Shown here: piece by piece, positions 8,331 to 16,512 of the stretch
How the letters are laid out: every line of letters begins with the position of its first letter
How positions within the stretch are numbered: position 1 is the first letter of the stretch
From: Cellulomonas sp. ES6
GTDB taxonomy: Bacteria; Actinomycetota; Actinomycetes; Actinomycetales; Cellulomonadaceae
Assembly (NCBI RefSeq): GCF_030053835.1
Contig: NZ_CP125655.1
Coordinates: forward strand, 3,782,001 to 3,846,000
Length of the DNA stretch: 64,000 nucleotides
Reading direction: 5' to 3'
The notes under the pieces: model-generated
Seen by the model: the letters and a program-made list of their open reading frames with translations, nothing else
What the model was told of the DNA's origin: nothing
Database searches by the model: none
Translations under genes and position numbers: made by a program

Positions 8331-9934
8331 GGTCACCCTGGTTCCGGCGCGTCACCGCAGGCAGCGCCTGCGGCCTGCTGGCGCGCGACGTGGACTGGGA
8401 GTCGACGCCCATCGGGTCGCCCGCGACCTGGCCGACGGCACTGCGCGTGGCCGTGGAGATGTGCTTCTCGACCCGCTTCCCGGTGCTGGTGGCGTGGGGC
8501 CCGCAGCTGACGATGATCTACAACGACGGCTACCGCGAGATGCTCGGCTCGGACAAGCACCCGTCCGCCATGGGCTCGCCCGTGGCGGAGGTGTGGAAGG
8601 AGATATGGGAGGACCTCGAGGAGTCCGTCGAGCGCGTCATGGTGCACGGCGAGCCGACCTGGGTGGTCGACCAGCACCTCGTCATGCACCGGTCCGGGTA
8701 CGACGAGGACGCGTACTTCACCTACTCCTACTCACCGATCCGCGACGCCGCGGGCACGGTGGGCGGGCTGCTCGACATCGCGACGGAGACCACGACGCAG
8801 GTGGTCGAGGGCCGGCGCATGCGGCTGCTGGGAGACCTGTCGGTGCGCCTCGCGGCGGCGCACGGAGACCTCCCGGCGATCAGCCGGGCGGCCACCGCGC
8901 TGCTGGCGGACTCGCAGGACGTCGCGGCCGCCGAGCTGCACCTCGTGGACCCCGACGGTCACCTGACGCTGCTGGGCAGCTCCGCCCCGGGGACCCCGGG
9001 GCCCCTTCCCGAGCACGTCGTGGCGCGGGTGGCTGAGACGGGCGTCGCGGAGGAGCGCGGCCGCACGCTCGTGGTCCCCCTGCCGGCTCCCGCGACCGGC
9101 GCGGTCGTGCTGTCCGCGGCCGAGCGCCGGCCGTGGGACGACGGCTACCGGTCGTTCCTGCGGCTCGTCGCGTCAGCGGTCGGTGTCGCGGTGGCCGGCA
9201 CGCTGCGGCACGTCCGCGAGGTCGACCAGCTCCGTGCCGTCAGCGACACCTTCCAGGCGGCGATCGTCCCCGAGGGCGTCGCGCTGCCCGGCATCGTCGC
9301 CCGCTACCGGCCCGCGGCGGGCGACCTCGCGGTCGGCGGCGACTGGTACGACGTCGTGCAGATCACCCCCGGCCGGCACGCCCTGGTCATCGGCGACTGC
9401 GTCGGGCACGGCCTCGACGCCGCCGCCCGCATGGGCCAGCTCCGCGCGGCCACCCGGTCGCTGCTGCTGCAGGACGCGACCCCGGCGACGGTGCTCGAGG
9501 GGCTCGACCGCTTCGCCCGCACGCTCCCGGGCGCCGAGTGCACGACGGTGTTCTGCGCGGTCGTCGACGAGCAGGCCGGGACGCTCACGTACTCCGCGGC
9601 CGGTCACCTGCCGCCCGTGCTGCGCCGCGCCGACGGCGAGACGCGCCTGCTCGACGGGGCCCGCGGCGCCGCCCTCGCGCTCAGCGGCCGCCGCCGGACG
9701 CAGTCCACGGAGACGCTCGCGCCCGGGGACCTCGTGATCGCGTACACCGACGGCTTGATCGAGCGGCGGGGCGAGGCGCTGCCGCACGCCATCGACCGGC
9801 TCGCCGGCGTGGTCGCCGCGCAGCCCGGGCACGCGTCGCCCGAGGACGTCGCGGACGACCTGCTGCGGTCCTTCGCGCCCCACGGCTCCGACGACGACGT
9901 GGCGCTGGTCGTCTACCGGGCGGTCTCCGCGTAG
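8327..9934 (+). CDS. PAS-GAF-SpoIIE (RsbU-type) PP2C phosphatase
   Basis: This 535-residue sensor phosphatase has a PAS-like region at about residues 25-155 (DWESTPIGSPATWP, then MIYNDGYREMLG), a GAF-like linker at about 165-310, and a SpoIIE-type PP2C domain from about 335 with GGDWYDVVQ, VIGDCVGHGLDAAARM and YTDGLIERR. RsbU-like phosphatases dephosphorylate anti-anti-sigma factors and so release alternative sigma factors. No STAS or anti-sigma gene is adjacent. The GTG start overlaps the EamA stop, and TACTGT at 8315-8320 lies six bases upstream. The gene may thus be both coupled to EamA and made from a leaderless mRNA. Confidence 0.85.
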   Translation: MRSPWFRRVTAGSACGLLARDVDWESTPIGSPATWPTALRVAVEMCFSTRFPVLVAWGPQLTMIYNDGYREMLGSDKHPSAMGSPVAEVWKEIWEDLEESVERVMVHGEPTWVVDQHLVMHRSGYDEDAYFTYSYSPIRDAAGTVGGLLDIATETTTQVVEGRRMRLLGDLSVRLAAAHGDLPAISRAATALLADSQDVAAAELHLVDPDGHLTLLGSSAPGTPGPLPEHVVARVAETGVAEERGRTLVVPLPAPATGAVVLSAAERRPWDDGYRSFLRLVASAVGVAVAGTLRHVREVDQLRAVSDTFQAAIVPEGVALPGIVARYRPAAGDLAVGGDWYDVVQITPGRHALVIGDCVGHGLDAAARMGQLRAATRSLLLQDATPATVLEGLDRFARTLPGAECTTVFCAVVDEQAGTLTYSAAGHLPPVLRRADGETRLLDGARGAALALSGRRRTQSTETLAPGDLVIAYTDGLIERRGEALPHAIDRLAGVVAAQPGHASPEDVADDLLRSFAPHGSDDDVALVVYRAVSA

Positions 9935-9963
9935 GGACGGCGCCGGGGTGCGACGATGCGTCG

Positions 9964-10404
9964 GTGCCCGAGCTGATCCGGTTCCAGAGCGCCGTCCCCA
10001 GCCGCAGCGGGCGCCACCCCGGCGTGTTCGCGCTCCTCAACACCCTCGGACGGCAGGGCCGCCTCACCCCGGAGGACACCGCCTGGTGGCGGGACGCCAA
10101 CGCCCGGATGACCGCCGCGTACCCCGACCCGTCGACCGTCGTCCCCGGCTGCTACGACCAGCAGGCCCACCCCGGGGCGCGCGCGTGGTTCAAGGTCGGC
10201 AGCGCCGCGCCGCTCGCCGCCACCGGGGAGTACCTCGACGTGCTCGACCGGTACGGCGTCGGCTGGGTCGAGCTGCGCACCGCGCACCCGGGGCACGTCA
10301 CGTACGAGGACGAGGTGCAGGTGGTCGCGATGCCGTACCGGTACGAGGTGGACTGGTGGCTGCACGACCCGACGCCCGGCCCGGCGGACGGCGGTGCCTC
10401 CTAG
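9964..10404 (+). CDS. Hypothetical protein of 146 residues
   Basis: I recall similar uncharacterised actinobacterial proteins but know no function. It is a soluble, tryptophan-rich protein with AWWRDANARM, GCYDQQAHPGARAWFKVG and a C-terminal EVDWWLHDP. There are no membrane segments or cysteine clusters. The GTG at 9964 has a GACGAT hexamer six bases before it, fitting a leaderless transcript starting on the GTG. Its TAG stop overlaps the TAG of the convergent xylanase gene within one CTAG, so the two genes share four bases and have no room for a terminator between them. Confidence 0.65.
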   Translation: MPELIRFQSAVPSRSGRHPGVFALLNTLGRQGRLTPEDTAWWRDANARMTAAYPDPSTVVPGCYDQQAHPGARAWFKVGSAAPLAATGEYLDVLDRYGVGWVELRTAHPGHVTYEDEVQVVAMPYRYEVDWWLHDPTPGPADGGAS

Positions 10405-12047
10405 CCCTCCCCGCCGAGCCCCCGGACGAGTCCCCAGAACGCCGGCTTCGCCTGGAGGTCGTCGTCGAACAGCAGCGGCGCCTCGAAGGGCCGGTCCTCC
10501 GGCCAGGTGCGCAGCCACGACCGCGTGTCGTACACGCCCCACACGGTGATCGACGCGACGCCGCGGGACCGGGCGGTCGCGACCAGGGCCTCGACCTGCT
10601 CGCCCTGGCGCTCCAGGCGGTCCGACGGGGTGCTGTCGAGGTGCTCGTCGCGCCCGGAGATCGCGACGTCGAGCTCGGTGACCGCCTGCTGCACGCCGAG
10701 AGCGCCGACGGCGTCGAACGTGGCCGCGACCTGGTCGACGTCGGTGGTGAGGCTCGCGTGCATCTGGTGGCCGACGCCGTCGACGGGGACGCCCTGCGTC
10801 TGGAGGTCGGCGACCAGGCGGACGAGCGCGCGGCGCCGGCCGGGGGCGTCGGTGTCGTAGTCGTTGAGGTACAGCGCGACGTCGGGGCCGAACGCGTCGC
10901 GGGCGATGCGGAACGCGTCGGCGACGTAGTCCGGCCCGAGGATCTCGTACCACCGGCTGCGGCGCAGGCCGTCGGGCTGCTCCGGGTCGAGGGCCTCGTT
11001 GACGACGTCCCACGACGTCACCGGGTTGTCCGCGCCGTAGCGCTCGGCCAGGTGGGCGGCGATCGCCTGCGTGTGGGTCCGCAGCCGGTCGAGCAGCAGG
11101 GCCTGGTCCTCCGGGGCGGAGGTCAGGGGCCGGCCGTCGGCGTCCTCGAAGAACCAGTCCGGCGTCGAGCGGTGCCACACGAGGGTGTGCCCGTGGACGG
11201 TCAGGCCGTGCTCGACGGCGGCGTCCAGCACGGCGTCCGCGCGGCCGAAGTCGAACTCGCCCTCCCGCGGCTGCACCACCGCGGGCTTCAGGGCGTTCTC
11301 CGGGGTGATCTGGTCGGCGTGCCGCAGCAGCAGCTCGGCGGGCCGGCCGGTGAGGTCCTGCGGGCCGACCGCCATCCCGATCGGCACGTCCGCGACGTCG
11401 CGCAGCGCCGGCACGTCCTCCTGGACCGGGGGAGCGGGCCGCTGCACGGCGACGTCGTCCAGGCGCAGGTCCGCCAGGGACGCGGTCGTCTCGGCGTAGA
11501 GGCGCCAGTCGCCGTCGCCCTCCGGGACCTGCGCCGCGCCGGTGAGGTGCACCCACGCGTCCGGGCCGACGACGCCGCGCGCGGCGTGCACGTAGACGGG
11601 CTCGGCGCCGTCGCGCTCGAGGGTGAGCTGCACCTCGGCGTCGCCGGCCGCGCTGCCCTCGCCGCCCCCGTCGGCTCCGAGCCGCACCCACGCGGACACG
11701 GTGTGCACCTGGCCGCGGGCGAGCAGCCTCGAGACGTCCACGGCCGCGCCGTGCCACGGCTCCTGGCGGCCGGTGACGAGCAGGCTGCCCGCACCCGACC
11801 GGGTCGGGTCGTCGGCGGTCGAGACCTGCACGCCGTCGCCGAGCGGCTCCCAGCCGTCGTCGCCCTCGTCGAACCCGCTGCTCAGGACGGTGGTCAGCGC
11901 GTCGGCCGGCGGGGCGGAGGCGGAGGACGGCGCCTGAGTGGGGGCGGAGTCGGAGGCGGGCTCGTCACGGTTCAGCACGATCGCGAGGACCAGGACGAGA
12001 GCGAGGACGACGGCGCCGGTGCCGAGCAGCAGGGCGGGACGTCGCAC
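10401..12047 (-). CDS. Membrane-anchored GH10 endo-1,4-beta-xylanase with N-terminal carbohydrate-binding domain
   Basis: This 548-residue secreted or anchored protein has a hydrophobic signal/anchor at about residues 5-22. A CBM22-like beta-sandwich follows (about 45-190, starting SSGFDEGDDGWEPLGDG), then a GH10 barrel (about 205-540). The acid/base glutamate is E351 in DVVNEALD and the nucleophile is E458 in VTELDVAI. WHRSTPDWF and HGHTLVWH are also family hallmarks. It should cut xylan backbone outside the cell. The signal has no lipobox and no clear cleavage motif, so it may stay membrane-tethered. GTG at 12047 follows GGAGGACGACC. A longer frame upstream adds 36 residues of unlikely sequence. 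Confidence 0.9.
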   Translation of the reverse strand: MRRPALLLGTGAVVLALVLVLAIVLNRDEPASDSAPTQAPSSASAPPADALTTVLSSGFDEGDDGWEPLGDGVQVSTADDPTRSGAGSLLVTGRQEPWHGAAVDVSRLLARGQVHTVSAWVRLGADGGGEGSAAGDAEVQLTLERDGAEPVYVHAARGVVGPDAWVHLTGAAQVPEGDGDWRLYAETTASLADLRLDDVAVQRPAPPVQEDVPALRDVADVPIGMAVGPQDLTGRPAELLLRHADQITPENALKPAVVQPREGEFDFGRADAVLDAAVEHGLTVHGHTLVWHRSTPDWFFEDADGRPLTSAPEDQALLLDRLRTHTQAIAAHLAERYGADNPVTSWDVVNEALDPEQPDGLRRSRWYEILGPDYVADAFRIARDAFGPDVALYLNDYDTDAPGRRRALVRLVADLQTQGVPVDGVGHQMHASLTTDVDQVAATFDAVGALGVQQAVTELDVAISGRDEHLDSTPSDRLERQGEQVEALVATARSRGVASITVWGVYDTRSWLRTWPEDRPFEAPLLFDDDLQAKPAFWGLVRGLGGEG

Positions 12048-12178
12048 GCGGTCGTCCTCCGGGTCGGGGTTCGGGAGGGGCCACGGTAGGCACGGCCCGG
12101 GCACTGACGCCAGCGGCCGGGCGGATCCGCGCCGTCGCGCAGCGGCGGGGTCCATCGGCCGCCCACCGCCCGCCGCCC

Positions 12179-12220
12179 GCCGCCCGGCTCCCGCCGCCCG
12201 GCTCCCGCCGCCCGGCTCCC
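12179..12220. repeat. Three tandem copies of a 14-bp repeat
   Basis: The unit GCCGCCCGGCTCCC occurs three times without gaps (12179-12192, 12193-12206, 12207-12220). It is flanked by further C-rich half copies. It lies in the 248-base divergent gap between the xylanase and the M15 lipoprotein gene. No gene is visible in the gap. The only other recognisable element is TACGCT at 12284-12289, the likely -10 of the downstream gene. Confidence 0.8.
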
Positions 12221-12295
12221 GCCGCCCCCTCGCCTCCCGCTCCCGCCCGCGGGTCCGCCCGCCCTCCCGGCCGGCACCGTGCGTACGCTGACCGG

Positions 12296-13225
12296 GTGCG
12301 GTCGGGGGACGCGGCGCAGGGCGGACCGGGTCGGCGGCGGGCGAGGACCGCGGCCGTCGGGCTCGGGGGCGTGCTCGCGACCGTGCTCGCCGTGACGGCC
12401 TGCGTCCCGGCGGACGGCGCCCGCGAGGCGGTGACCGCCGCGCCGGGGCCGCCCGTGGCGGTGTCCCCGCCGGACCCGACCACGCCGGACCCGACCACGC
12501 CGGACCCGACCACGCCCGGGGCCGCGGTGCCCCCGACGGGCACGCCGGGTGCCGCGTCCGCGGGCGCGCCGGACGCGCCGCCGCCTCCGCCGCCCGTGAG
12601 CGCCCCCGACGTCCCGTGGGCCGACGTCGGCGCCGTCGAGCCGGACGCCCTGGCCGCGGGCTTCGCGGGCACGGTCGCCCCGATCACCCCGGACCTCGCC
12701 GAGCGGATGTCCGCGTCCTGGCACGACGGCTGCCCGGTGCCGCTGGCGGACCTGCGGTACGTCACGGTCACGCACCGGACGTTCGACGGCGGGGCCGCGA
12801 CGGGGGAGCTGGTGGTGCACGCCGACGTCGCCGAGTCCGTCGTCGCGGTGTTCGGCGAGCTGTTCGCGCTGGGGTACCCGGTGCGCACGATGCGGCTGGT
12901 GGACGACTTCGGAGGCAGCGACGACGCGTCGATGGCGGCGGACAACACGTCGGCGTTCAACTGCCGGCCCATCAGCCGCGGCACCGGCTGGTCCGAGCAC
13001 GCCTACGGCCGGGCGATCGACCTGAACCCGGTGGAGAACCCGTACGTGCGCGGCGCGCTGGTGCTGCCGCCGGAGGGCGAGCCGTTCGCGTCGCGGCCGG
13101 ACGCGCCGGGTGTCGTGCACGCCGGCGACGCGGTGGTGCGGGCGTTCGCGGCGCACGGCTGGCAGTGGGGCGGGGACTGGACCTCGCCGGTGGACTACCA
13201 GCACTTCTCGACCACCGGTCGCTGA
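12296..13225 (+). CDS. Lipoprotein with M15-family D-Ala-D-Ala carboxypeptidase-like domain
   Basis: This 309-residue protein has a signal peptide ending in the lipobox VTAC (C36). A Pro/Thr-rich linker follows, with three copies of PDPTT and more proline runs. The C-terminal domain shows the M15 zinc site: H235 in GWSEHAYGRAIDL, D242 of the same motif, and H303 in DYQHFS. M15C enzymes trim peptidoglycan stem peptides, and here the domain would sit outside the membrane on a flexible spacer. The GTG has TACGCT six bases before it and no Shine-Dalgarno, so a leaderless mRNA is likely. Confidence 0.85.
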   Translation: MRSGDAAQGGPGRRRARTAAVGLGGVLATVLAVTACVPADGAREAVTAAPGPPVAVSPPDPTTPDPTTPDPTTPGAAVPPTGTPGAASAGAPDAPPPPPPVSAPDVPWADVGAVEPDALAAGFAGTVAPITPDLAERMSASWHDGCPVPLADLRYVTVTHRTFDGGAATGELVVHADVAESVVAVFGELFALGYPVRTMRLVDDFGGSDDASMAADNTSAFNCRPISRGTGWSEHAYGRAIDLNPVENPYVRGALVLPPEGEPFASRPDAPGVVHAGDAVVRAFAAHGWQWGGDWTSPVDYQHFSTTGR

Positions 13226-13309
13226 CGTCCCACCCGGGACCCTCGCCCCTGGTGCGCAGCGCCGCGCGGGGGGACGCTGGAGGCACGCATCGGCAGCGGG
13301 AGGTGCCAG

Positions 13310-14248
13310 GTGGAGGACAGGATCGTCGTCGGGTACGACACGTCCGGTGAGTCCGCCGCGGCGGTCCGGTGGGCCGCGTCCGAGGCGGCGCGCCGCGGGT
13401 GGGCGCTCGAGGTCGTGCACGTGTGGGGCTTCGCCGGCCAGGAGGGCGGCGGGGCGGGCGACTCGTGGCTCGGCCGGCAGGTGCTGGCGCAGGTCCAGGA
13501 GGTCGCCGACGAGGGCGTGGCTCTCGCGCGGGAGGCCGCGCCGGGGCTGGACGCGCGGGGGACGGTGCTGCACGGACCGCCGGCCGCGGTGCTCGTGGAG
13601 CGGGCGGCCGGTGCCCGGGCCGTGGTGCTCGGCCGGCACGGCGCGGGCCGGTCGGCCGGTGCCCTCATCGGTTCGGTCACGTCCGGCGTGCTGCACCACG
13701 CGCTGTGCGCGGTGGTCGTGGTGCCGGACGAGGTGCGCGCCGGGATCGGGGGCGAGCCGGTGGTCGTCGGGTTCGACGCATCGCCCGGCGGGTTCGGCGC
13801 GCTCGAGGCGGCGTGCGACGCGGCGCGCGTCCACGACGCCGAGGTGGTGGTGCTGACCGCGTGGACGCCGACGTCGGAGACCACCGCGATGTCGTACTGG
13901 GCGCTGGCCTACCCGCGGCAGTCCCCGGGCGAGGTCGCCCTGGCGGAGGCGGAGCGGGTGCTCGACCGGGCGCGGTCGTGGGCGGCGTCCCGGCACGACG
14001 TCACGGTGACGTGCGACCTGGCGGAGGGTCGCGCGGCGGACGTGCTGGTGCGCCGGTCGCGGCACGCGGGCCTGGTGGTCGTGGGGACGCGCGGCCGGGG
14101 CGGGTTCACCAGCCTCGTGCTCGGCTCGACGAGCCGCTCGGTGGTGCACCGCGCGCACTGCCCGGTGCTCGTGACCCGCGGGGTGCGGGCGGTGGAGGAG
14201 TCGGCCGTGGCGCACGCGGGAGCCGTCGGCGGCGACGCCGGGCGCTGA
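13310..14248 (+). CDS. Tandem-domain universal stress protein
   Basis: This 312-residue protein contains two UspA domains. Domain 1 (about 4-140) starts RIVVGYDTSGESAAAVRWA. Domain 2 (about 150-295) starts VVVGFDASPGGFGALEAA and ends with the ATP-binding loop GTRGRGGFTSLVLGSTS. Tandem Usp proteins are common in actinobacteria and bind ATP during hypoxia or stationary phase. GTG at 13310 follows GGGAGGTG at good spacing. It ends six bases from the convergent LacI gene. The first domain's loop (GRHGAGRSAGALIGSV) keeps the glycines, so both domains may bind nucleotide. Confidence 0.9.
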   Translation: MEDRIVVGYDTSGESAAAVRWAASEAARRGWALEVVHVWGFAGQEGGGAGDSWLGRQVLAQVQEVADEGVALAREAAPGLDARGTVLHGPPAAVLVERAAGARAVVLGRHGAGRSAGALIGSVTSGVLHHALCAVVVVPDEVRAGIGGEPVVVGFDASPGGFGALEAACDAARVHDAEVVVLTAWTPTSETTAMSYWALAYPRQSPGEVALAEAERVLDRARSWAASRHDVTVTCDLAEGRAADVLVRRSRHAGLVVVGTRGRGGFTSLVLGSTSRSVVHRAHCPVLVTRGVRAVEESAVAHAGAVGGDAGR

Positions 14249-14254
14249 GCGCCG

Positions 14255-15298
14255 TCAGCCCCGCGGCGGGGCGGTGCTCGCGCGCACGAGGAGGCGGGTG
14301 GGCACCACCACGCGGCTGTCCTCCAGCGGCGTGCGCTCGCGGATCTGCCGCAGCAGCAGCTCCATGAGCCGCTCGCCGATGAGGTGGAAGTCCTGCTGCA
14401 CGGTGGTCAGCGGCGGCCACAGGTACTCGGCGAGCGGGATGTCGTCGAACCCGACCACGGAGACGTCGTCCGGCACCCGGCGGCCGCTCTCGGCGAGCGC
14501 GCGCAGCACGCCGGCGGCCATCTCGTCGTTCGCGCAGAACACGGCGGTGGCGTCCGGGTCGGCCGCGAGCCGCCGCCCGGCCTCGTAGCCGGAGCGCGCC
14601 GACCAGTCGCCGCGCAGCACGTCGGGCACGGGGCGGCCCGCGCCCACGAGGTGCTGGCGCCAGGCGGCGACGCGGACCCCCGCCGGCGCGGAGTCGTCGG
14701 GCCCGGCCACGTGGTGCACGGTGCGGTGGCCGAGGTCCAGCAGGTGCTGCACGGCCAGGTGCGTGCCGGTGACCTGGTCCGCGCCGACCGCGGGGTGGTG
14801 CCCGACGAACCGGGAGTCCGACACCACGACCGGCAGCCGCGGCGGCAGCGCGAGCGCGACGGGCGTGGCGGTCTCGGCGCGGATGATGACGAGCCCGTCG
14901 ATCGACTGGTGCGACAGGCGCGCGACGGCGTCCGTGACGTCGTCGGACCCGGGGGTGCGCACGTCCACCAGGCTCACGGTGTAGCCCTCCGCGCGGGCTG
15001 CCTCGACGACGGCCTCGACGGTGCGGGACTCGCCGGTGCGGGCGAGGCGGTGCGCGATCACGCCGATCGTGCCGAACGAGCCGTAGCGCAGGGCGCGTGC
15101 GGCGTGGTTGGGGGAGTAGCCGAGCTCGTCCATCGCGGCGAGCACCCGGTCGCGCGTCGCGGGCCGCGCGTTCTCGGCGCCGGTGGACACCCGGGAGACG
15201 GTCTGCGACGACACCCCGGCGAGCTGGGCCACGTCGGCGATGGACGGCCCGGGGCGTCCGCGCGTGGCGGCCGGGGCTCCGGCGGAGTCGGACGTCAT
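14255..15298 (-). CDS. LacI-family transcriptional repressor of the adjacent sugar locus
   Basis: This 347-residue protein has an N-terminal HTH (SIADVAQLAGVSSQTVSRVS) with the hinge GYSPNHAARALR, then a periplasmic-binding-like sensor domain ending in SVVGFDDIPLAEYLWPPLTT. It diverges from the sugar ABC importer and GH35 genes and should repress them until a galactoside-type inducer binds. The ATG at 15298 is chosen because upstream ATGs lie within the first operator. Palindromic sites with a TGACGTCA core are found upstream of this gene and of the importer, so autoregulation is likely. Confidence 0.9.
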   Translation of the reverse strand: MTSDSAGAPAATRGRPGPSIADVAQLAGVSSQTVSRVSTGAENARPATRDRVLAAMDELGYSPNHAARALRYGSFGTIGVIAHRLARTGESRTVEAVVEAARAEGYTVSLVDVRTPGSDDVTDAVARLSHQSIDGLVIIRAETATPVALALPPRLPVVVSDSRFVGHHPAVGADQVTGTHLAVQHLLDLGHRTVHHVAGPDDSAPAGVRVAAWRQHLVGAGRPVPDVLRGDWSARSGYEAGRRLAADPDATAVFCANDEMAAGVLRALAESGRRVPDDVSVVGFDDIPLAEYLWPPLTTVQQDFHLIGERLMELLLRQIRERTPLEDSRVVVPTRLLVRASTAPPRG

Positions 15299-15316
15299 GG
15301 CGCCGATCATAGGCGT

Positions 15317-15331
15317 GATGACGTCACCATC
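15317..15331. promoter_or_regulatory. Candidate LacI operator, site 1 (near the repressor start)
   Basis: The TGACGTCA core lies at 15319-15326 and is followed by CCATC, matching the right half of site 2. The left half is degenerate. It sits about 20 bases upstream of the LacI ATG, where binding would block the repressor's own transcription. Confidence 0.55.
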
Positions 15332-15426
15332 GGGCGATCCCACGCCCGCTCGCGCCGTGCGCGCTGCTGCGCGGCGTCACGGGGCCCCGTCGGGCCTCCT
15401 GGGAGCGGTCCCGCACGAACACCAGG

Positions 15427-15442
15427 ATGGTGACGTCACCAT
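15427..15442. promoter_or_regulatory. Candidate LacI operator, site 2 (perfect 16-bp palindrome)
   Basis: ATGGTGACGTCACCAT is a perfect palindrome with the CG centre typical of LacI-family operators. It lies about 30 bases upstream of the TTGACA element at 15472-15477 of the importer promoter, in the LacI-importer intergenic region. Confidence 0.7.
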
Positions 15443-15471
15443 TCTGTGACCCGCCGGGTGCCCGCATCGCG

Positions 15472-15501
15472 TTGACAGCCTCCCCGATGCCGTGGCAACG
15501 T
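15472..15501 (+). promoter_or_regulatory. Candidate promoter of the sugar importer operon
   Basis: TTGACA at 15472-15477 is followed after 18 bases by CAACGT (15496-15501), a weak -10. Operator sites 2 and 3 bracket this promoter. The predicted transcript would carry a leader of about 70 bases before the GTG at 15578. Only the -35 is strong, so confidence is limited. Confidence 0.45.
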
Positions 15502-15515
15502 GACGTCCGCCCGCC

Positions 15516-15533
15516 GATGGTGACGTCAACATC
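15516..15533. promoter_or_regulatory. Candidate LacI operator, site 3 (downstream of the promoter)
   Basis: GATGGTGACGTCAACATC is an 18-bp palindrome with one mismatched pair and the same TGACGTCA core as sites 1 and 2. A further half-site, TGACGTC, lies at 15501-15507. Placement just after the expected transcription start suits roadblock repression or looping with site 2. Confidence 0.65.
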
Positions 15534-15577
15534 CGACGACACCGGCCCGGGCGACGACCCCGAAGGAGTGGCTCGCA

Positions 15578-16507
15578 GTGACGCAGACCGTCCCCCTGAC
15601 CGCCGCCGCGGCGCCCGCCCGCGCCGCCCGGCGGCGCCCCGTCCGCCGGGGACGGTGGACCGGGTGGGGCTTCGTCGGCCCGTTCATGGCCGTGTTCGCC
15701 CTCGTGTTCCTCGCCCCGATCGCGTACTCGCTCTACCTCAGCCTGTTCCGGCAGCAGCTCGTCGGCGGCAACGCGTTCGTCGGGCTGGAGAACTACCAGC
15801 GCGCGTTCGCCGACCCGCAGTTCTGGTCGGCGTTCGGCCGGGTGTCGCTGTTCCTCGCGGTGCAGGTGCCGATCATGCTCGGCATCGCGCTGCTGGTCGC
15901 CCTCGCCATCGACTCCGGGCGGCTGTACGGCACGTCGTTCTTCCGGATCTCGATCTTCCTGCCGTACGCCGTGCCCGCGGTCGTCGCGACGCTGATGTGG
16001 GGCTTCATGTACGGCACCCGCTTCGGCCTGGTCGGCAACCTCAACGACGCGCTCGGGATCTCGCTGCCGAACCCCCTGTCGCCCGACCTCGTGCTGGCGT
16101 CGATCGGCAACATCGTGACCTGGGAGTTCGTGGGCTACAACATGCTCATCTTCTACTCGGCGCTGCGCGTCGTGCCGCGGTCGCTGTACGAGGCGGCGGA
16201 GATCGACGGCGCCGGCCAGTGGCGGGTCGTCACCGCGATCAAGCTCCCCGCGATCCGCGGCGCGCTCGTCATCGCCACGATCTTCTCGATCATCGGGTCG
16301 TTCCAGCTCTTCAACGAGCCGAGCATCCTCCAGAAGCTCGCCCCGAACGCGATCACGACGCACTTCACCCCGAACCTGTACGCCTACTCGCTGTCGTTCT
16401 CCGGCCAGCAGTACAACTACTCGGCGACCGTCGCGATCATCATGGGCGTCATCACGATGGTCATCGCCTACGTCGTCCAGCTCCGCGGCATGCGGAAGGG
16501 GGCGTGA
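15578..16507 (+). CDS. Sugar ABC transporter permease, MalF type
   Basis: This 309-residue inner-membrane permease has six predicted helices, the first at FMAVFALVFLAPIAYSLYLS. It carries the EAA motif region EAAEIDGAGQWRVVTAIKLP that docks on the ABC ATPase. The family is the CUT1 oligosaccharide importers. It is the first gene of an operon (permease, permease, binding protein, beta-galactosidase) under the divergent LacI gene. An AAGGAG element lies ten bases before the GTG start. The stop overlaps a GTG of the next permease frame. Confidence 0.92.
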   Translation: MTQTVPLTAAAAPARAARRRPVRRGRWTGWGFVGPFMAVFALVFLAPIAYSLYLSLFRQQLVGGNAFVGLENYQRAFADPQFWSAFGRVSLFLAVQVPIMLGIALLVALAIDSGRLYGTSFFRISIFLPYAVPAVVATLMWGFMYGTRFGLVGNLNDALGISLPNPLSPDLVLASIGNIVTWEFVGYNMLIFYSALRVVPRSLYEAAEIDGAGQWRVVTAIKLPAIRGALVIATIFSIIGSFQLFNEPSILQKLAPNAITTHFTPNLYAYSLSFSGQQYNYSATVAIIMGVITMVIAYVVQLRGMRKGA

Positions 16508-16512
16508 CGACG

